Source of the DNA: Cardiocondyla obscurior
Taxonomy: Eukaryota; Arthropoda; Insecta; Hymenoptera; Formicidae
Direction: 5' to 3'
Assembly (NCBI RefSeq): GCF_019399895.1
Contig: NC_091882.1
Location: 124,001 to 188,000 of the forward strand
DNA length: 64,000 nt
Under the pieces are notes generated by a model, which did no database searches, was not told the DNA's origin, and was given only the letters and a program-made list of their open reading frames with translations. Each line of letters starts with the position of its first letter. The stretch's first letter is position 1. Positions 12,501 through 24,838 of this stretch are shown piece by piece. The position numbers and the translations under genes were made by a program.

Positions 12501-14544
12501 GAATGGAAAGACTAAAATAATAAAAAAGAAAAGTAAATTCAAACGCGACAGTCGCGACTATTATACCATTATTGTAAAACGCTATGAATGATCAGTTACA
12601 TCACCGTCAAAGCCACTTTATTTACGCGTCGCCGTTCGCATTCTGCTACCTTTATCGTACAATCCGGATTGGCGTTCACTTTGAAACGATCGTCGCGTTA
12701 AGAGGAAACGTGGATCGCATTATAATATCGCGTATCGAGCACTCGAATCCGCCGGCACGTGTGATCGCTAAATTCCACGGCTCGCGGGACGATATATGTA
12801 TATGAACGATACGGGATCGCGCTCGCACCTCCGTACTCACTTTATCACGGAGATGAAAATCTGAACGGTTCCTCTCTCCTCCTCTGTCAAGATCGGTTGC
12901 ACAGGTGCGCCGTAGGTGCCGACTCCGGGAAAATGTAAAAAGCGGATGCTGCACGCGTACGAGATCGCGAATACGTTACGCGACGCGACGTGACGCGGAT
13001 CGTAAGACGCGCTCGCGGGACGAGACGCACGAGGAGGTCGCACGCAGGTCCAGGCGAGCGGTGTTCCGCTCGCAATAGGAGATGACCAGAAACTGTGCCA
13101 AGAACAGTGCCGCGCCAAACCGCGCAACGATGTGGCATACACCTACGTCGCCGTTACACCTACATCGGTGAAACCAACACTGGTGCGGGGAGGCCTACAC
13201 GCGCGTATCCGCGCTATCCGCGGTGCGCTACCGCGACTTACGCGAGCGTCTATCGCTTGGTATCGCTTGGTACCGCGAGATGAAAGAACGCGCGCGCGCG
13301 CGCCCGCGCGGTTGGAGAACGGCGAGAGATCGCGAGTGCTCGATCTTGGATCTTTTATTTTTTTTTCATTTTTATTTTTTTTTTATTTTTTATTTTTTTT
13401 TTTCTTTATTTTTTTACGGTTTGCTCGCGAGACTTATCTCCACGCCTGTCGGCTCTCGTTCTTCTCACGTGCCGAGGATGAACTTTGCCGTTCGTTCGAT
13501 CACTCTGTATGCTCGCGTTGACACCGCGCGTCCCGCCGCTCCGGGAAAGTCGTCGCGACTTTCCACGCGCGTCTATACTTTACTCTGTCGGGCTCCCTCG
13601 ACACGGTCGTTAACTTCGAGAGGCTGAACTGCGACGCACGGCTTCGAATTAATCAAGTTTCACACGACTTTCCTTGCGAATGTGGAAAAAGGATCTCTCG
13701 CTCGCGGCGTTCCGATTTCTCAATAGAACATGACTAATATTGCGACAGCTTGATTCGCATTGATAATAAATTGCGAATCGTGAATTTTCAATTTTTTAAA
13801 TGTTGATCAATCAATTATACTTTTCAAGTACCGATGCGGCGCTTACGCAGACGAATTACGTCGATTAAATAATTTAAATGGAACGAACATTTCTGCATAC
13901 TTAGAAATACGTATGATTGAATTACGAACAGGCATGGGATGTAATGGGATGCGAATAAAAAAGAGCGTAAATTATTTTATTAATACCAGTAACGCGTACT
14001 TTTTTTTTTAATCTACCGTAAATATATCGCGATTTTTTAACGAGACGTACGTATAATTGCGTATCGTAATTACTCGACAATGTAATTTCCGCGAATTGGT
14101 TTCTCGAAGAAACAGTCTGAAACGAAGCCGAGCCACTGCGCTAATGTGCTCGTTAGTTTGCGCACGTTAAGCGACCTCGAGATAACATCGCGATGAACTG
14201 ACTGACATTGCCGCTACATTTGCGCACATAGGTAATGAGTGGCTTTGCACGTGATACTGATACCGTATCACTAAGAAAACGCCGGGTTAAGAAATGCAAT
14301 TTTAATTAACGATTGAATAAACGGACGAAATTCGACATTATATAATACAAAGAAATGTATTTTACAAAAAAAAAAAAAAAAAAAACATATATATAAATAA
14401 TATTCTGACAAAAAATTAAAATATAGCGAATTAAAGATTCCGATTATAATTAATCGTGTGATAAACCACAGCGAATTAGCTCGCTCGAGACGATCTTTGA
14501 ATACAGAAGTGTTTAACTAGTTGCAGAGTTTCAGGGATACTTAC
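9554..14544. other. non-coding region, locally CpG-rich
   Basis: About 5 kb with no coding exon that I can support. Composition swings between GC-rich, CpG-rich stretches (9,700-10,500 and 12,600-13,650) and AT-rich ones. Overlapping arginine-rich ORFs on both strands (for example 9,758-10,384 plus and 10,039-10,710 minus) are what CpG-rich non-coding DNA produces. A long T-rich run spans about 13,348-13,412. Most of this is probably the upstream intron(s) and promoters of the minus-strand tetraspan gene and/or introns of the plus-strand gene that follows. Confidence 0.5.
12841..13095 (-). promoter_or_regulatory. candidate 5' non-coding exon/promoter (minus strand)
   Basis: Read on the minus strand, a strong donor (GATAAA|GTGAGTACGG) ends an exon at 12,841 after a CpG-rich stretch without a plausible start. 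The tetraspan gene's first coding exon is preceded by an acceptor at 9,555, so this is one possible 5' UTR exon for it. The upstream limit is a guess. Confidence 0.25.
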
Positions 14545-14880
14545 GATGTTGCTAATTCGTAGTTTATCTCGTCGCTGTCTAGAGCAAAACTGTCCAGCAC
14601 CGAGCTAGAAAAGCTAGATATCCGAACGTTTTTCGTTGCGTCCTATTGTTGTATGTCGATCTATCTCAACGCTCGCTCGACTGTCGAATTCACCGGGCTA
14701 ACCGGTCCTTGCCACTCGCTGCGGTAGTGTGAGCACGTGCGTGTGTTTACATCAGCCGGCAGTCCTCGCACTCCAAGTTCGCATGGTGGAGGACGTGCGG
14801 ACGACGAGCAGCGAGAACCAGTTTGCCCGGCGAATTCGGCAGTCGAGCGCGCGTTGACATAGGTCAACACGCGCAGTAAG
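14545..14880 (-). promoter_or_regulatory. second candidate 5' non-coding exon/promoter (minus strand)
   Basis: On the minus strand the sequence ends in GCAACATC|GTAAGTATCC, a near-consensus donor after 14,545. The preceding 300 bases are GC-richer than the flanks and include the large inverted repeat. It could be a distal, alternative first exon of the tetraspan gene at 7.1-9.6 kb. There is no transcript evidence. Confidence 0.25.
14662..14861. repeat. 44-bp imperfect inverted repeat with a 112-bp spacer
   Basis: The arm at 14,662-14,705, reverse-complemented, matches 14,818-14,861 at 38 of 44 positions. Shared cores include GAATTC, CAGTCGAGCG and GCGTTGA. The second arm overlaps a smaller perfect-stem palindrome, GCGTTGAC-ATA-GGTCAACACGC, around 14,850-14,874. 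The arms are too long and too similar for chance. I see no target-site duplication or transposase, so a MITE is possible but not shown. Confidence 0.85.
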
Positions 14881-15641
14881 CTGGTCGCAACGAAAAGCGT
14901 TTAATTATCCATTTAGATACGTGGCCTGCGCTGGACAGTGACCAGAAGACCGACGCTGGACAGATTTAATCTGCGCGACCTAATCACTAGCTGCAAAATC
15001 AGATTAGATAAATTTCCACTCTCGTGTATATAGAAAATTAATTTACAAGCTGCATATTTTAATTTTACTATAATTAATTATTATAAATGAATATATATTA
15101 CAACACTTTCTCGTAATGTAACGACGTACGCGAAGCACGCGCTCTCTAATAGTTTGAAAGTTATGATGTTCCCTTTTCGGCGCGATTAGATACGTTAAAA
15201 GAAAGAAAATGAAACATCGAAAAATTTACACGTCTGCTAGGGAAGCATGCAGTTGTTCTGTCTACTTAACCTGACATGTTAAGTACTATTAATATTTTTT
15301 AAAAGTCTGTTAAATCGAAGGAAGTTCAAAATTTAAAAGTTCAAGTCGAGAATGATTTTGAGAACGAATAATATATTTAAAATTGAATTAGCTCATTAGC
15401 CTTTCAATTACGCGATGTCTGGCTTTGTCTCTCTTGAGCTGCAAATATTAACCATAAATTTTTTAGGTCTGGTAAATATCTTAACCTGAAATTAATTTTT
15501 TTACATCACATAATTGTGATGTAAATATATATAATTATTGATTACATTGTTAATTAAATTGTATACAAAGTTTTATTATTTATTACGTTCGTAAATATTA
15601 CTTGATCCATTTAAATTAAATATGTTGATTACTCTAACAAG

Positions 15642-18600
15642 GTTAATAGCATTTTTAATTGGAATTGGCTCAAATGGGATCAACAGCTGGAGAAAATCGC
15701 AAATTTTACGGTCTCGCAATCCGACGAATTAGACGTGAAGAATATTGATTGGCTTAAAACAAGTTAGCACTTTGTCTTAAACGCTTGACATAAAAATATA
15801 ATTTTTATTGCATCATACTAAAGCGATTAAAAAATATTTTATAAAATTAAGAGAGCTAGAGACACAATTTTTTTTTTCTTTTAGTTTTATCATGGATTGT
15901 CGTCGCACGATTTCTTATCAATCGGGTCTTAGTTCCCGCTTACGTGGCCAATATCTACACGATATTTACCCTAAAACGTCAAAATTTTCTTGTACTTTGG
16001 ATGATGCTGAATTTTTTTAAAGACATTATTTTAGAAGCCACTGTAATTATCATTACTTTCCTGCTGTGGCATAAAGAAAACGTTTCTACGTCCGATCTTA
16101 TTAAATTTATCACAGAGAAAACAATAGACTTGAGTAAGTTAAAAATGAACGTAATCATGGAAATTAAATGTACACAGTAACTCAGACGTGCAAAAAAATT
16201 TTTTTTTAATAATAAGTTTTCTATAAAAACATACGTATATATATATATATATATTAATCGTTCCAGTTGTGTCGAGTTGCAAATGGTACGCGACCCTCAA
16301 ATGGTACGTGCAGTTGCAAAGAATAACAAAAATTCGCAGGTTTACGATAATCGCGCGGAGAAGTATCGCGAATATCGTTAACGTTCCCGGCAGAATCGGT
16401 CGTTCTCTCGACGACGAGTGTCTCGGCATAACGATAATCAGACGGGGCAAATACGCAAGTCTATTAAATCTGAATAGGTCGACCGAGAAATTGTCAAATA
16501 GCGCGAACTCCAAATCCCTGTCGACTTTGGTCACCGAAGACACGAACGGCACGAGCGATTATAATTCCGACGGTAACGATTTGAGCGTGGCTGAGAAATC
16601 GATGAGGATACTAAATGTAACCGCGGAAGACGTGATGGACGCACGGGCTAGAATATACGAGCGATCTTACTGGGAGGAACAAGAAGCGATCGCAAAGACG
16701 TCTAAATTAATAGAAGAAATAATATCGCGGCTGCCTATAGAAAAATACGAAGCAGTAACCGAGCCGTTAAAAAGCAAACAGACGATAGAAAATAACACGG
16801 GAAAATTGAATCGCGCTTTAAAAAAAGAGAGTATTGTAAGATTTCATTCTTTCGAGAAGACAGAAGACGAAAGCGATACTGAAGAAATTATTCAAACACG
16901 CAAGAAAGATAAGATTTCAATCAACGAACGAAGGCAACCAAATGTGTTAGAAAAAAATATTGACGTCGCGTCTGGTAGAATAAAAAATGACGCGAAATTA
17001 TTAGAATCTCGGGACACTTATTTGGAAAAGAAAAGAAAGGAGAGGAAAGAAGTCGGAAAAATCGTGCAGCATCCTTCGTTCCAGAATAATAATGAGAAAA
17101 ACGTGGAAGTCTTTAAATTGCGTTCTTCCTCCGGGATGAAATTAGAAATAGAACTCTCTCGTATTCCAGTAAACGGGAAGGAGAAGCCGTTCAACCGAGC
17201 TGATCAAAGAAGACAAGCCAGCCCACAATTAGTTCCAAGTGGTTCGGGAGCGAGTCAAAAGGAATACGAGAAAAATTCGAAAACATGCGCGTGCCACCGT
17301 GCCTTACGCTCGAAAAAGAGCAAACGCGCTCGACCACTTGATAACGACGGCAGAAACGTCGAATGCGATACAACTGGAAAAGAACTCGGTTCTTTTACGC
17401 CTATTGTCAATATGCAAAGAAGTAAACTCGACAAAGCTGCGTTGAAATATTCAGAGATGTACCGTTTAAAAAAGCAGCTAGAAAAGTCGGAGGAATCTCG
17501 CGAGAAGCAATTCTGGGGCAGCAAATCTTTAGCCGAAACCGCATATTCCTCAGGACACGCGAGGAACACTCAAATTGAAACTCGCGGTGATTCAATGACG
17601 TGCGATATCTTAAACGAGCGATTAAAATTAAAATGCAATCAGATGCGAAATAAACGATTAATTGATTCGTCTTCCAATTGTAACAATGTGTCGTTATTTA
17701 AAGAAATAAATTACGCGGAAGTACACGAAACGAAGATGAGGACTTTAGAGGCTTGCAAAATTTTCGCGCTGAAGAAGAAAATAGAAACGAGAGCGAGGAA
17801 AAGGCACGATTTACTGCTGGCAAGTCGCAAGCTCTCGATCGAGGAAGGGAAAACGATGGAGCTGAGAGCTTTAAAAGCTTATAACGAGCTTACTTTGTTA
17901 AAGAATAAGAAAGAGTTGAATGTAAGAAAGAAGTGCGATTCGTTCTTGAATTACGGAGAGTTGAAGAGCCCAAAAGTGTCAAGAATAAAAGTTTCGAAAA
18001 CTTCTAATGATCCCTTGCCGGAAGATAAAAACGAGAGACCTAGAAAGGACAATTTGTCGCCGAGCTCTCGGCAGTTGGTTGATAAACGGAGCGCTCCGAG
18101 AGTTTGTAACGAGATCGCACGGTCGGGCCGCGAGAGAGAGTTGTGCATTGAGAGAAAACGCGATTTATTGAGAAAGGAAATCCCATCGGAATGCGAAGAC
18201 ATCGAGGCTTCAACAAGCGCCTCTAATCGCCTTTCAACAGGCAGTTACAAGAGTGTCACGATCCCTGTACGTCGGAACGAGAGCGGTGCTGGTTTTAACG
18301 ATCGTTGCGCAAGGCAGGCGCATATGTCGCTGAATCTCATGGAGATCGCAAGGAACATCGAGTGCACCGTTTATCCGCGGGGCATTACGCTAGTCAACAA
18401 GTATCTGCACGGCCAATTCCTCGACGGGGGACTTCGGGAAAGTCAGCAGCGCGACATCGTCGACGACGATACCGCCGGCACGTTGCACGGCGCTTTCTTC
18501 TTCAAGCCCGAGATCATAACGCGGGTCTTCCAGCATACCCGGACAAGCGTCGCCGAGTCCTTCTTCAACTTCGCCAAGCTACGACGAGAGAACTTCGATA

Positions 18601-19520
18601 CGGAGTTCGTCTGCCGAATGAGCAACGAGATGATTGTCTGCAATCGAGACACGTCGTTCGATCTCGAACGGATGATGGGAAGTGGTCGAGGCACTCCCGC
18701 AGATACAATGTGTAACGTTAATGAAAATCGTGGTACTCGAGGCGAGCGTGGTCACGATCTGTGCATAATATTCATCGGCCGGGAGCAGATGGCGAACGAG
18801 ACGGGAGCCGCGAGCGTGGAGGACTCGACGACCGTCGGGCCTCGGGAGAATACGCGTTCGAGCATCGAAGATATTCGAACGACGAATAATTTAATACTCG
18901 ACGTGGATCGCAATCGCGCGGACAGCGTAATCAACGATAATTTGCCAATTCAATTGCTCGCCGATGTATTAAGAAACTTCAATACCGAGACGTCGGAGGC
19001 GGTTATACGTGATATTGCATCGCCACTTGAAGAACACGAAGTGTATGTAAGTAACGCGAATACATGTAATAATTTTCAACCCCGAGAATCTAATATCAAT
19101 ATCGATTTTCACGAAGAAAGCGATAATAAATGTGATAAAGCTATTCCACGTAATGATACAAATATTGATACAATCCACGAAATTGAGCAGCAAACTTTCG
19201 ATTCAAGTGGCAATCGGCCGGATAACATGAACGTTACATCGTGCGTGAGTTTAACAGAAAAATTAAAAGGCTCGAGAGATGAAAGAAATGTCGAAGCGAA
19301 CGCTAGAAGCGAAAATAGAAAAATGTATGCAGAGTCAAACGAATTTTTAGCTGAAAAATTGTTTAAGATGCATTCGGACGATAAGCTTGAGCAAGACGAC
19401 AGTTTTTATTTTACGTACGAAAGAAATGACGATCCAGGAACACCGATTTCGTTGGGAGACGGCAGTTTGATGGAAGAATTTACAAACGATTCCATATCTT
19501 GCAACTCTTCTTACTCGTAA
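15642..19520 (+). CDS. membrane protein with a ~1,050-residue charged tail (5' end not found)
   Basis: Three exons are supported: about 15642-15762, 15885-16133 and 16267-19520 (TAA). Their phases (1 and 1) agree, giving 1,207 visible residues. The first lacks an ATG and has an in-frame stop shortly upstream, so at least one earlier exon is missing; its acceptor (15,641 or 15,649) is uncertain. The early part is hydrophobic: residues about 42-66 and 72-100 form two or more membrane helices, with an N-glycosylation site NFT before them. The rest is one uninterrupted exon rich in Lys, Glu, Arg, Ser and Asn with coiled-coil-like stretches (such as KKQLEKSEESREKQ), probably cytoplasmic and largely disordered. 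A more hydrophobic island around 18,325-18,640 (MSLNLMEIARNIECTVYP onward) may be a folded segment. I do not recognise the family. The gene converges on yellow-h, whose stop lies 431 bases away. Confidence 0.65.
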
Positions 19521-19950
19521 AACAAAAAAAAATAAAAAAAATTTGAAAAGTTCTTAATAATCAAAATTACATGTGTAAATGGTACAATAAACGTACAAAA
19601 AATATATATTTAGGTTAAAAAATTTTACATATATAACGTCTAATCATTGGTAACTCGGAAGACTCGCACCGCTTATGGTAGTAGGAATATTTAAATAATG
19701 CGCTAAATAATGTGGGTGTTAAATATAGTATAAAGATATATTTACTAGTAGGCGAATAAATTTATCATAGTTTATCATAATAAATAAACAGAATAACTTA
19801 AGAGAACGAAGCCTCCGTGAACAATTCCGGCGTTCAGCGCTTCAGTGCTCGTGACTTCAATGCATAGGCTTTAAAATGAGTAACATTTTGACGTCAAGAG
19901 ATCCGATTACAGTTATCGTGAATTAATTTAATATTAAGCGGATACAGTTT
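19521..19950. other. convergent 3' UTR region
   Basis: 430 bases between a plus-strand stop (19,518-19,520) and the minus-strand yellow-h stop (19,951). AATAAA at about 19,585 could end the plus transcript. On the minus strand TTTATT motifs (read as AATAAA) near 19,758 and 19,782 could end yellow-h. The two transcripts may therefore overlap tail to tail. Confidence 0.55.
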
Positions 19951-22822
19951 TCAGCAAGTGTCATCGAGGCCTGGATCCGAGTCGGGTACCACATAATTAG
20001 GATCGCAGACGGTGTCGCGAATAGCTTCCTTAACGTTCGCCTTAAACACTCTATAATTAATACTCGCGCTATTTAATGTTCCGTACAAATACATCGGCAG
20101 TCGATTCGAGAGCAGCCAGACATTTTGATTAGATTCGCGATCCACTTTAATGTCGTTCGGGAACACCAGGGACTCGTTGCTGGTCCCGATCACTCCGAGG
20201 TTCTGCGGTATGTACTCCTTCCTGGTGTCCCAGCACCACACGGAATCTCTGGTCACCATATTGAAGTACATGACTCCGTTCTTGTCGATGGCAGACCCTG
20301 AAGAGTGCCCGTAGTCCTTGGCACGGGGTTTCCCGACGGGCATGAACTTTTCCGTGTTGTAGCTCGTGATTCGCATGTCGTCGAAAACCGACGTGGACAC
20401 GGCGAACTCCCGGAAGCTGGACATCGGGTGGAAGAACAGCGTCCTGTCGTTGTAAACGTCCACCGGGCTGAGCGCCATCCCGAATATTCCGTCGGTCCAT
20501 TGAAATTTTATGCCGTGCAGCTCGTATCTGGACGCCAGGGGATCGGGATAGAAGAAGTGATGCTCGATCCTGAAGCTCGAGTCCTTGAAGAAGTCGTACA
20601 CCACGATGCCGTATCGCCAGACGTCAGCCAGGTACGCCACCGCGGAGCCGCAGTCGTTCTTTCTGATATCCACTGCGATATTGATGTACAGAGAGTCCTG
20701 TTTAATCTGCTCGTCCGGCAAAGTGTATTTTCTGACGAGGGTGTCGGTGCGCAGGTCGAAGATAAATATGGCAGGCGGGCAGATTTGTTTCGATCTTTTC
20801 GCGAGTTCCGTTTTACCGGAATCGAGAACCCACAGACGGTCGCACTCGTCAACTTGAACTCGAAACACTGACGTTAAGCTTTCGCAGCTTCCTGAAAAGA
20901 ATAAGCAACGAGCTCAGATCCACAGTCCGGATTTGTAGATTAATTTCAGATAAGTTAGACCTCGCGAGAAAAATTTTTCGTTCTTTTAAATGAACAATTT
21001 ATATATATTTTTATTTTACATTTTAATTGAGATCTCTCTGCGTTTTGCTTTGGTTTCTTCGCAAATTTTCCTGCTTGCTTTCTCGCGTGGCGTCACAAGT
21101 TAAATAACTTAATAATTCGCTCTTTGTTCTGTTGAGTAGTTAAACACGTTTACTTGTTACGAGTGAGAAAATTCGCGTGAGAAATTTTTTTTTATATTTA
21201 GCTTCCGCGTTTTTCTGATTGCGTGAAAATAACGTAGTTCTTTTTTTTTTATGTTTTTAAATCCTTTATGCGAATTTAATGCTAATATAATTCAATCAGT
21301 TCTCGCAAATCACTTTCTTATCTTCACTTGAGCTGCAAATGGTATTTCTGATTAACGGCAGAATTTTTTAACTTTTAATTGCATGTTTTGAGGCACTTTT
21401 ATTTTCTAACTAAATTTAATTTACAAAAATGAAGCACAATTAACTCTCGCTTTAACTAAATTTATCGAGAATCTTTTTTTTTTTAAGGCGTTAAAAAAAT
21501 CTTTTTTGAATCTCAACATTGTTTAACAATTAAATCGACTGTTATTGTATATGATAATTGGCAAGAAAACAATCTCATGAATATTAAAGCGAAATTAAAT
21601 CCCTAGAGAAAGAACGAAAAAATTGTTCGCGGGATCTGGTAATTAGCATAAGAATAACCTGGCTGATGCCAGTGCCAGTTAGGGTACGGTTTTAATTTGG
21701 GGCTCTTCGTCTTGGAATGTCTGGGCACGGTAGCCAGCGTCGCCGGTATGCCGGGCTTCCACTTCGGCAAAGTAATAAAGACTTTATCGCGCCAAACGTC
21801 CAGGCCCAGGGGCAAATTATTCTCCGCGATGTAGTCACCCTCGAATATAGCATTATCCCTCGCATCGATACCGTCGAATTCAAAATCAATCGTGGACCAG
21901 GCGTATACCTATTAGAAAGCAATTAGAATTAAATGGACCGTGAATACGATAGATATATGTTGCGAAAATCTGCACGCGATATCTAGATATTTATATATAT
22001 TGAGTTTTAATTATTTATGTGCAACTTTGTTTCCTCAATCGACTACTCCTGTTTCACCAGATAAATGTATTTCGGACACTTTTACTTTCAAATGCGCAAA
22101 AGATTTAAGTGCCACGCACTAGTTCCATGGCGGGGCCAACGTAGTCGTCTATAATGCGTCCCGGCTCGAAGCCGTCGCCGAAATCATGGAAATCCAACTG
22201 ATTCACTGAGTGAGGATCGGCACGAAACGTGTCGATGGCTCTTTCAACGGGTCTTAAAGGATGGCTTCTTCCCAGGTTAAACGTAGCAACGTGATGCCGC
22301 GATTGCGGCGTCGATCCGTAAAGATTGCCGACGTTCGTGGATACAGTCGGCTTTTCCTCCGGCGAGTGATTATCGCAATTCCGTGACGAGCCGGCGTGTC
22401 CATTATAAATCGGCGGAGGATCTTTGTAATTGACGTTCTAGCGAGGCACAATGAAATTTCATAAAACACCTTGTTATTTGAAATCAAACAAGTGAATGCA
22501 AAAGTCTTAAGATCTTTAGTTATAAATAAGCAATAAATAAAGTTGCTGCAACTTTTTAAGTATTTTCAATCGAAAGTTTTAAAAGAAAATTAATTAAAAA
22601 AAAAAATTATGAATTGTTTAAAGTTTAAATAATTTGTGATTTATCGAAAGTAAAATAGCTGCGTCTCACGTGTGTCGGAAAAAAGTATGGCGTGGAAATG
22701 GATGGAGTTAACGGTAGTGCGGGTGCTTGAAGGTCCCTGGATAGAATGCTGGGGCTGTAAGCCGCGAACTTTGGGACAGCCAGTAGCGACATTGACAGCA
22801 ACCATGGTATCGTGTTCGCCAT
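19951..22822 (-). CDS. yellow-h: Yellow-h-like protein (yellow/MRJP family)
   Basis: Four exons in minus order: 22670-22822, 22120-22437, 21659-21908, 19951-20891. They join in phase (0, 0, 1) into 553 residues. The start chosen is ATG 22,820-22,822, which gives a signal-like N-terminus MANTIPWLLSMSLLAV. An exon-length linker rich in Pro, Ser and His (about residues 30-157) precedes the MRJP/yellow beta-propeller, which begins VYAWSTIDF. Family marks include LPLGLDVW, KPGIPATLATV, PYPNWHW, CDRLWVLDSG, DGIFGMALSP, FPNDIKVD and a closing DTVC. The long N-terminal extension and position at the cluster edge fit yellow-h, which is secreted. Its biochemical role is not established. Two other N-termini are open in frame: an ATG at 23,017 reading through to this exon, and a spliced exon at 24,625-24,838. 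Confidence 0.85.
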
Positions 22823-24624
22823 ACCTGTGAACCAAAATGTAGGATGTGCCCCCGGAGTAATTAAATTTACATTTTTATGATACGAAGGTTGCATAAAATG
22901 ATTGCATTTTGTACGATCGCGCTGATCCGAATAACAGCAGGAGCTGCGCGAAATTACGAGGCCAATAAGTATCACGGAGATTAAATGAAAATAAAGGACG
23001 CGCGTCGACATTGACAATGCTAATTGCCAATTAGCGTTAAATGCGATTAGACGTACAGCGGGATTTTCGCCGAGTCAGACGTCCGGCGACGACCGTAATG
23101 TTATCTTCTTTATTGAGGTAAGTGGGCCTCCGCGTTCGCGAGGTGATCATCAATATTCGACGAGGGCACCGGGTGCTCGATTAAATGTTAATCGTCTGTC
23201 AGCACGTGACGTATGATGCACATTACGTATGAAAGCGCTGCATTATTCGCCGACGTGAGTATCGGGAGCGAAAGCGATCCGCGATGACGAGCGCGCCGCC
23301 GTTCCTTACTTACTTTGAGCGGCGCAGAAATCCTTCTCCGTCGTCGTCTGTTAATTCGGGACCTCCGGGACTTTGGGGGGCGGCGTATAAACCTCGCCGA
23401 GCTAAACTCCCTCACGCCCTAACGACGTTACTCTCGAGGATGTCGAGCGCGAAGGAAGACGAGTGCTCGGGATGGCACCATGGATGTTACGCGACTACCA
23501 TATTCCACTATCCGGGTCGTAAGTGTGTCTTAGATCCTACGAAAGGAGAGAATGGCGAATCCCTTCTCCCGAAGATGATTTTCCCTCTCGTCTGTATTAC
23601 GACCACGGGCTCTAAAGTCGCGGTATAGGTCATTGGTGGATGGGTTCATGGGAACTCAGCGCATCTGCTGGAGCAATGCATCGCGAATGAGGGTACCAAA
23701 CTGAGGCGTTGCAGCTCTATTTTTTTTTCTTTTAATTCTAGTTTAATAAAAACTAACGGTAAGCAGTTACAATTAATCCTTTTTTTTTTTTTTTTTTAAT
23801 TATAATTACACGTTTTATTCTAATTTTTGACTCGGTTCTATCGGTGTTTTGTGCTTATTAACTATAAAGAGGAGTATTTAAGAACTTGTTTGAAAGAAGA
23901 AAGGCATATAAAATAGAAACTAAAGCACATTGAGAGGAGCACCTCGTAAAAGAGAAGTCATCCCGACGATTGCGCGAGCATTTTCCGTGGAAGGTGGTTT
24001 ACTTTACGGTAGTAAAGTAGTAAGCGCTATAATTGTGTTTTTACGAGGCGGCACCGGGCGTTACTTTTTGTTACCGCGCTCCGCGGTGAAACTCGTTTGA
24101 ATTTTACAACGAGCTGTAACAATACGGATTCTGCGTAATTCAATTGCCTGCGTCCAGATAATTTCCATATTCACGCGGAACGCGTCGAAGCCGCGCTATT
24201 TTAAAGGCTCCGTTCGAAGCTTACTATCTCGATGAAAACATTTTACGATCGCCTTTTTTTACTTTCCACTTTAAATCCCGACGATTTAAAATAACTTCCC
24301 AGTTTAATTGAGTATCCAGGCACGATCGATAAAACACGGTTTGAGTAAATAAATAAATTGCAGAGTTATCATTTAATCGTCAATTAAAGTCAACGTTGCG
24401 GTGAATAATAATGTCTGATTACAAGGTAATAATTACCCTTCAAATTATCACGTTACATAAATATTAAATTTGATATTATGATTTTAATTATGACAGGCAT
24501 CCGTTATCTAATTCGCGCTATTAATATTATATTTAATTTAGATGTTAAATTATGAGCCAAGTACACGGATAGTGCACGATGAGTTAATTGATTATGAATT
24601 TAGTGCTGACATTTAAAGACTCAC

Positions 24625-24838
24625 GATGTCGGTACGATGAATCGTGCTGCTGCCTTCTGTGGTCCCGGAAGTCATGACGATAGTTGAGATTAGATCCATC
24701 CTTAGTATTGCCGAAAGTATAATCAGGGGAGGCGTAGAAATAGCTGGGCCGGCTCGTTCTCCTCGGGGGCATCCACAGTTGTCGGTAAGATAACCATCCG
24801 CTTCTCTTCACATCGCTGCTCCTTTTCTTTCTCGTCAT
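24625..24838 (-). other. candidate alternative first coding exon of yellow-h
   Basis: On the minus strand an ATG at 24,838 opens 71 basic codons (starting MTRKKRSSDVKRSG, rich in Arg, His, Ser and Tyr). It ends at a good donor (CGACATC|GTGAGTC) in phase 1. The yellow-h exon has an acceptor (GGTTCACAG) at 22,825 in the same phase, so splicing would fuse this peptide in frame onto Arg-Met-Ala-Asn-Thr of yellow-h. The signal segment would then be internal. It may equally be a 5' UTR exon with a chance ORF. Confidence 0.35.

Noticed and set aside
13132..13627. ORFs of 129-134 codons with a run of Phe and Tyr
   Set aside because: The Phe run is a translated T-rich tract (13,348-13,412) and the remainder is Arg/Ala composition bias in two overlapping frames.
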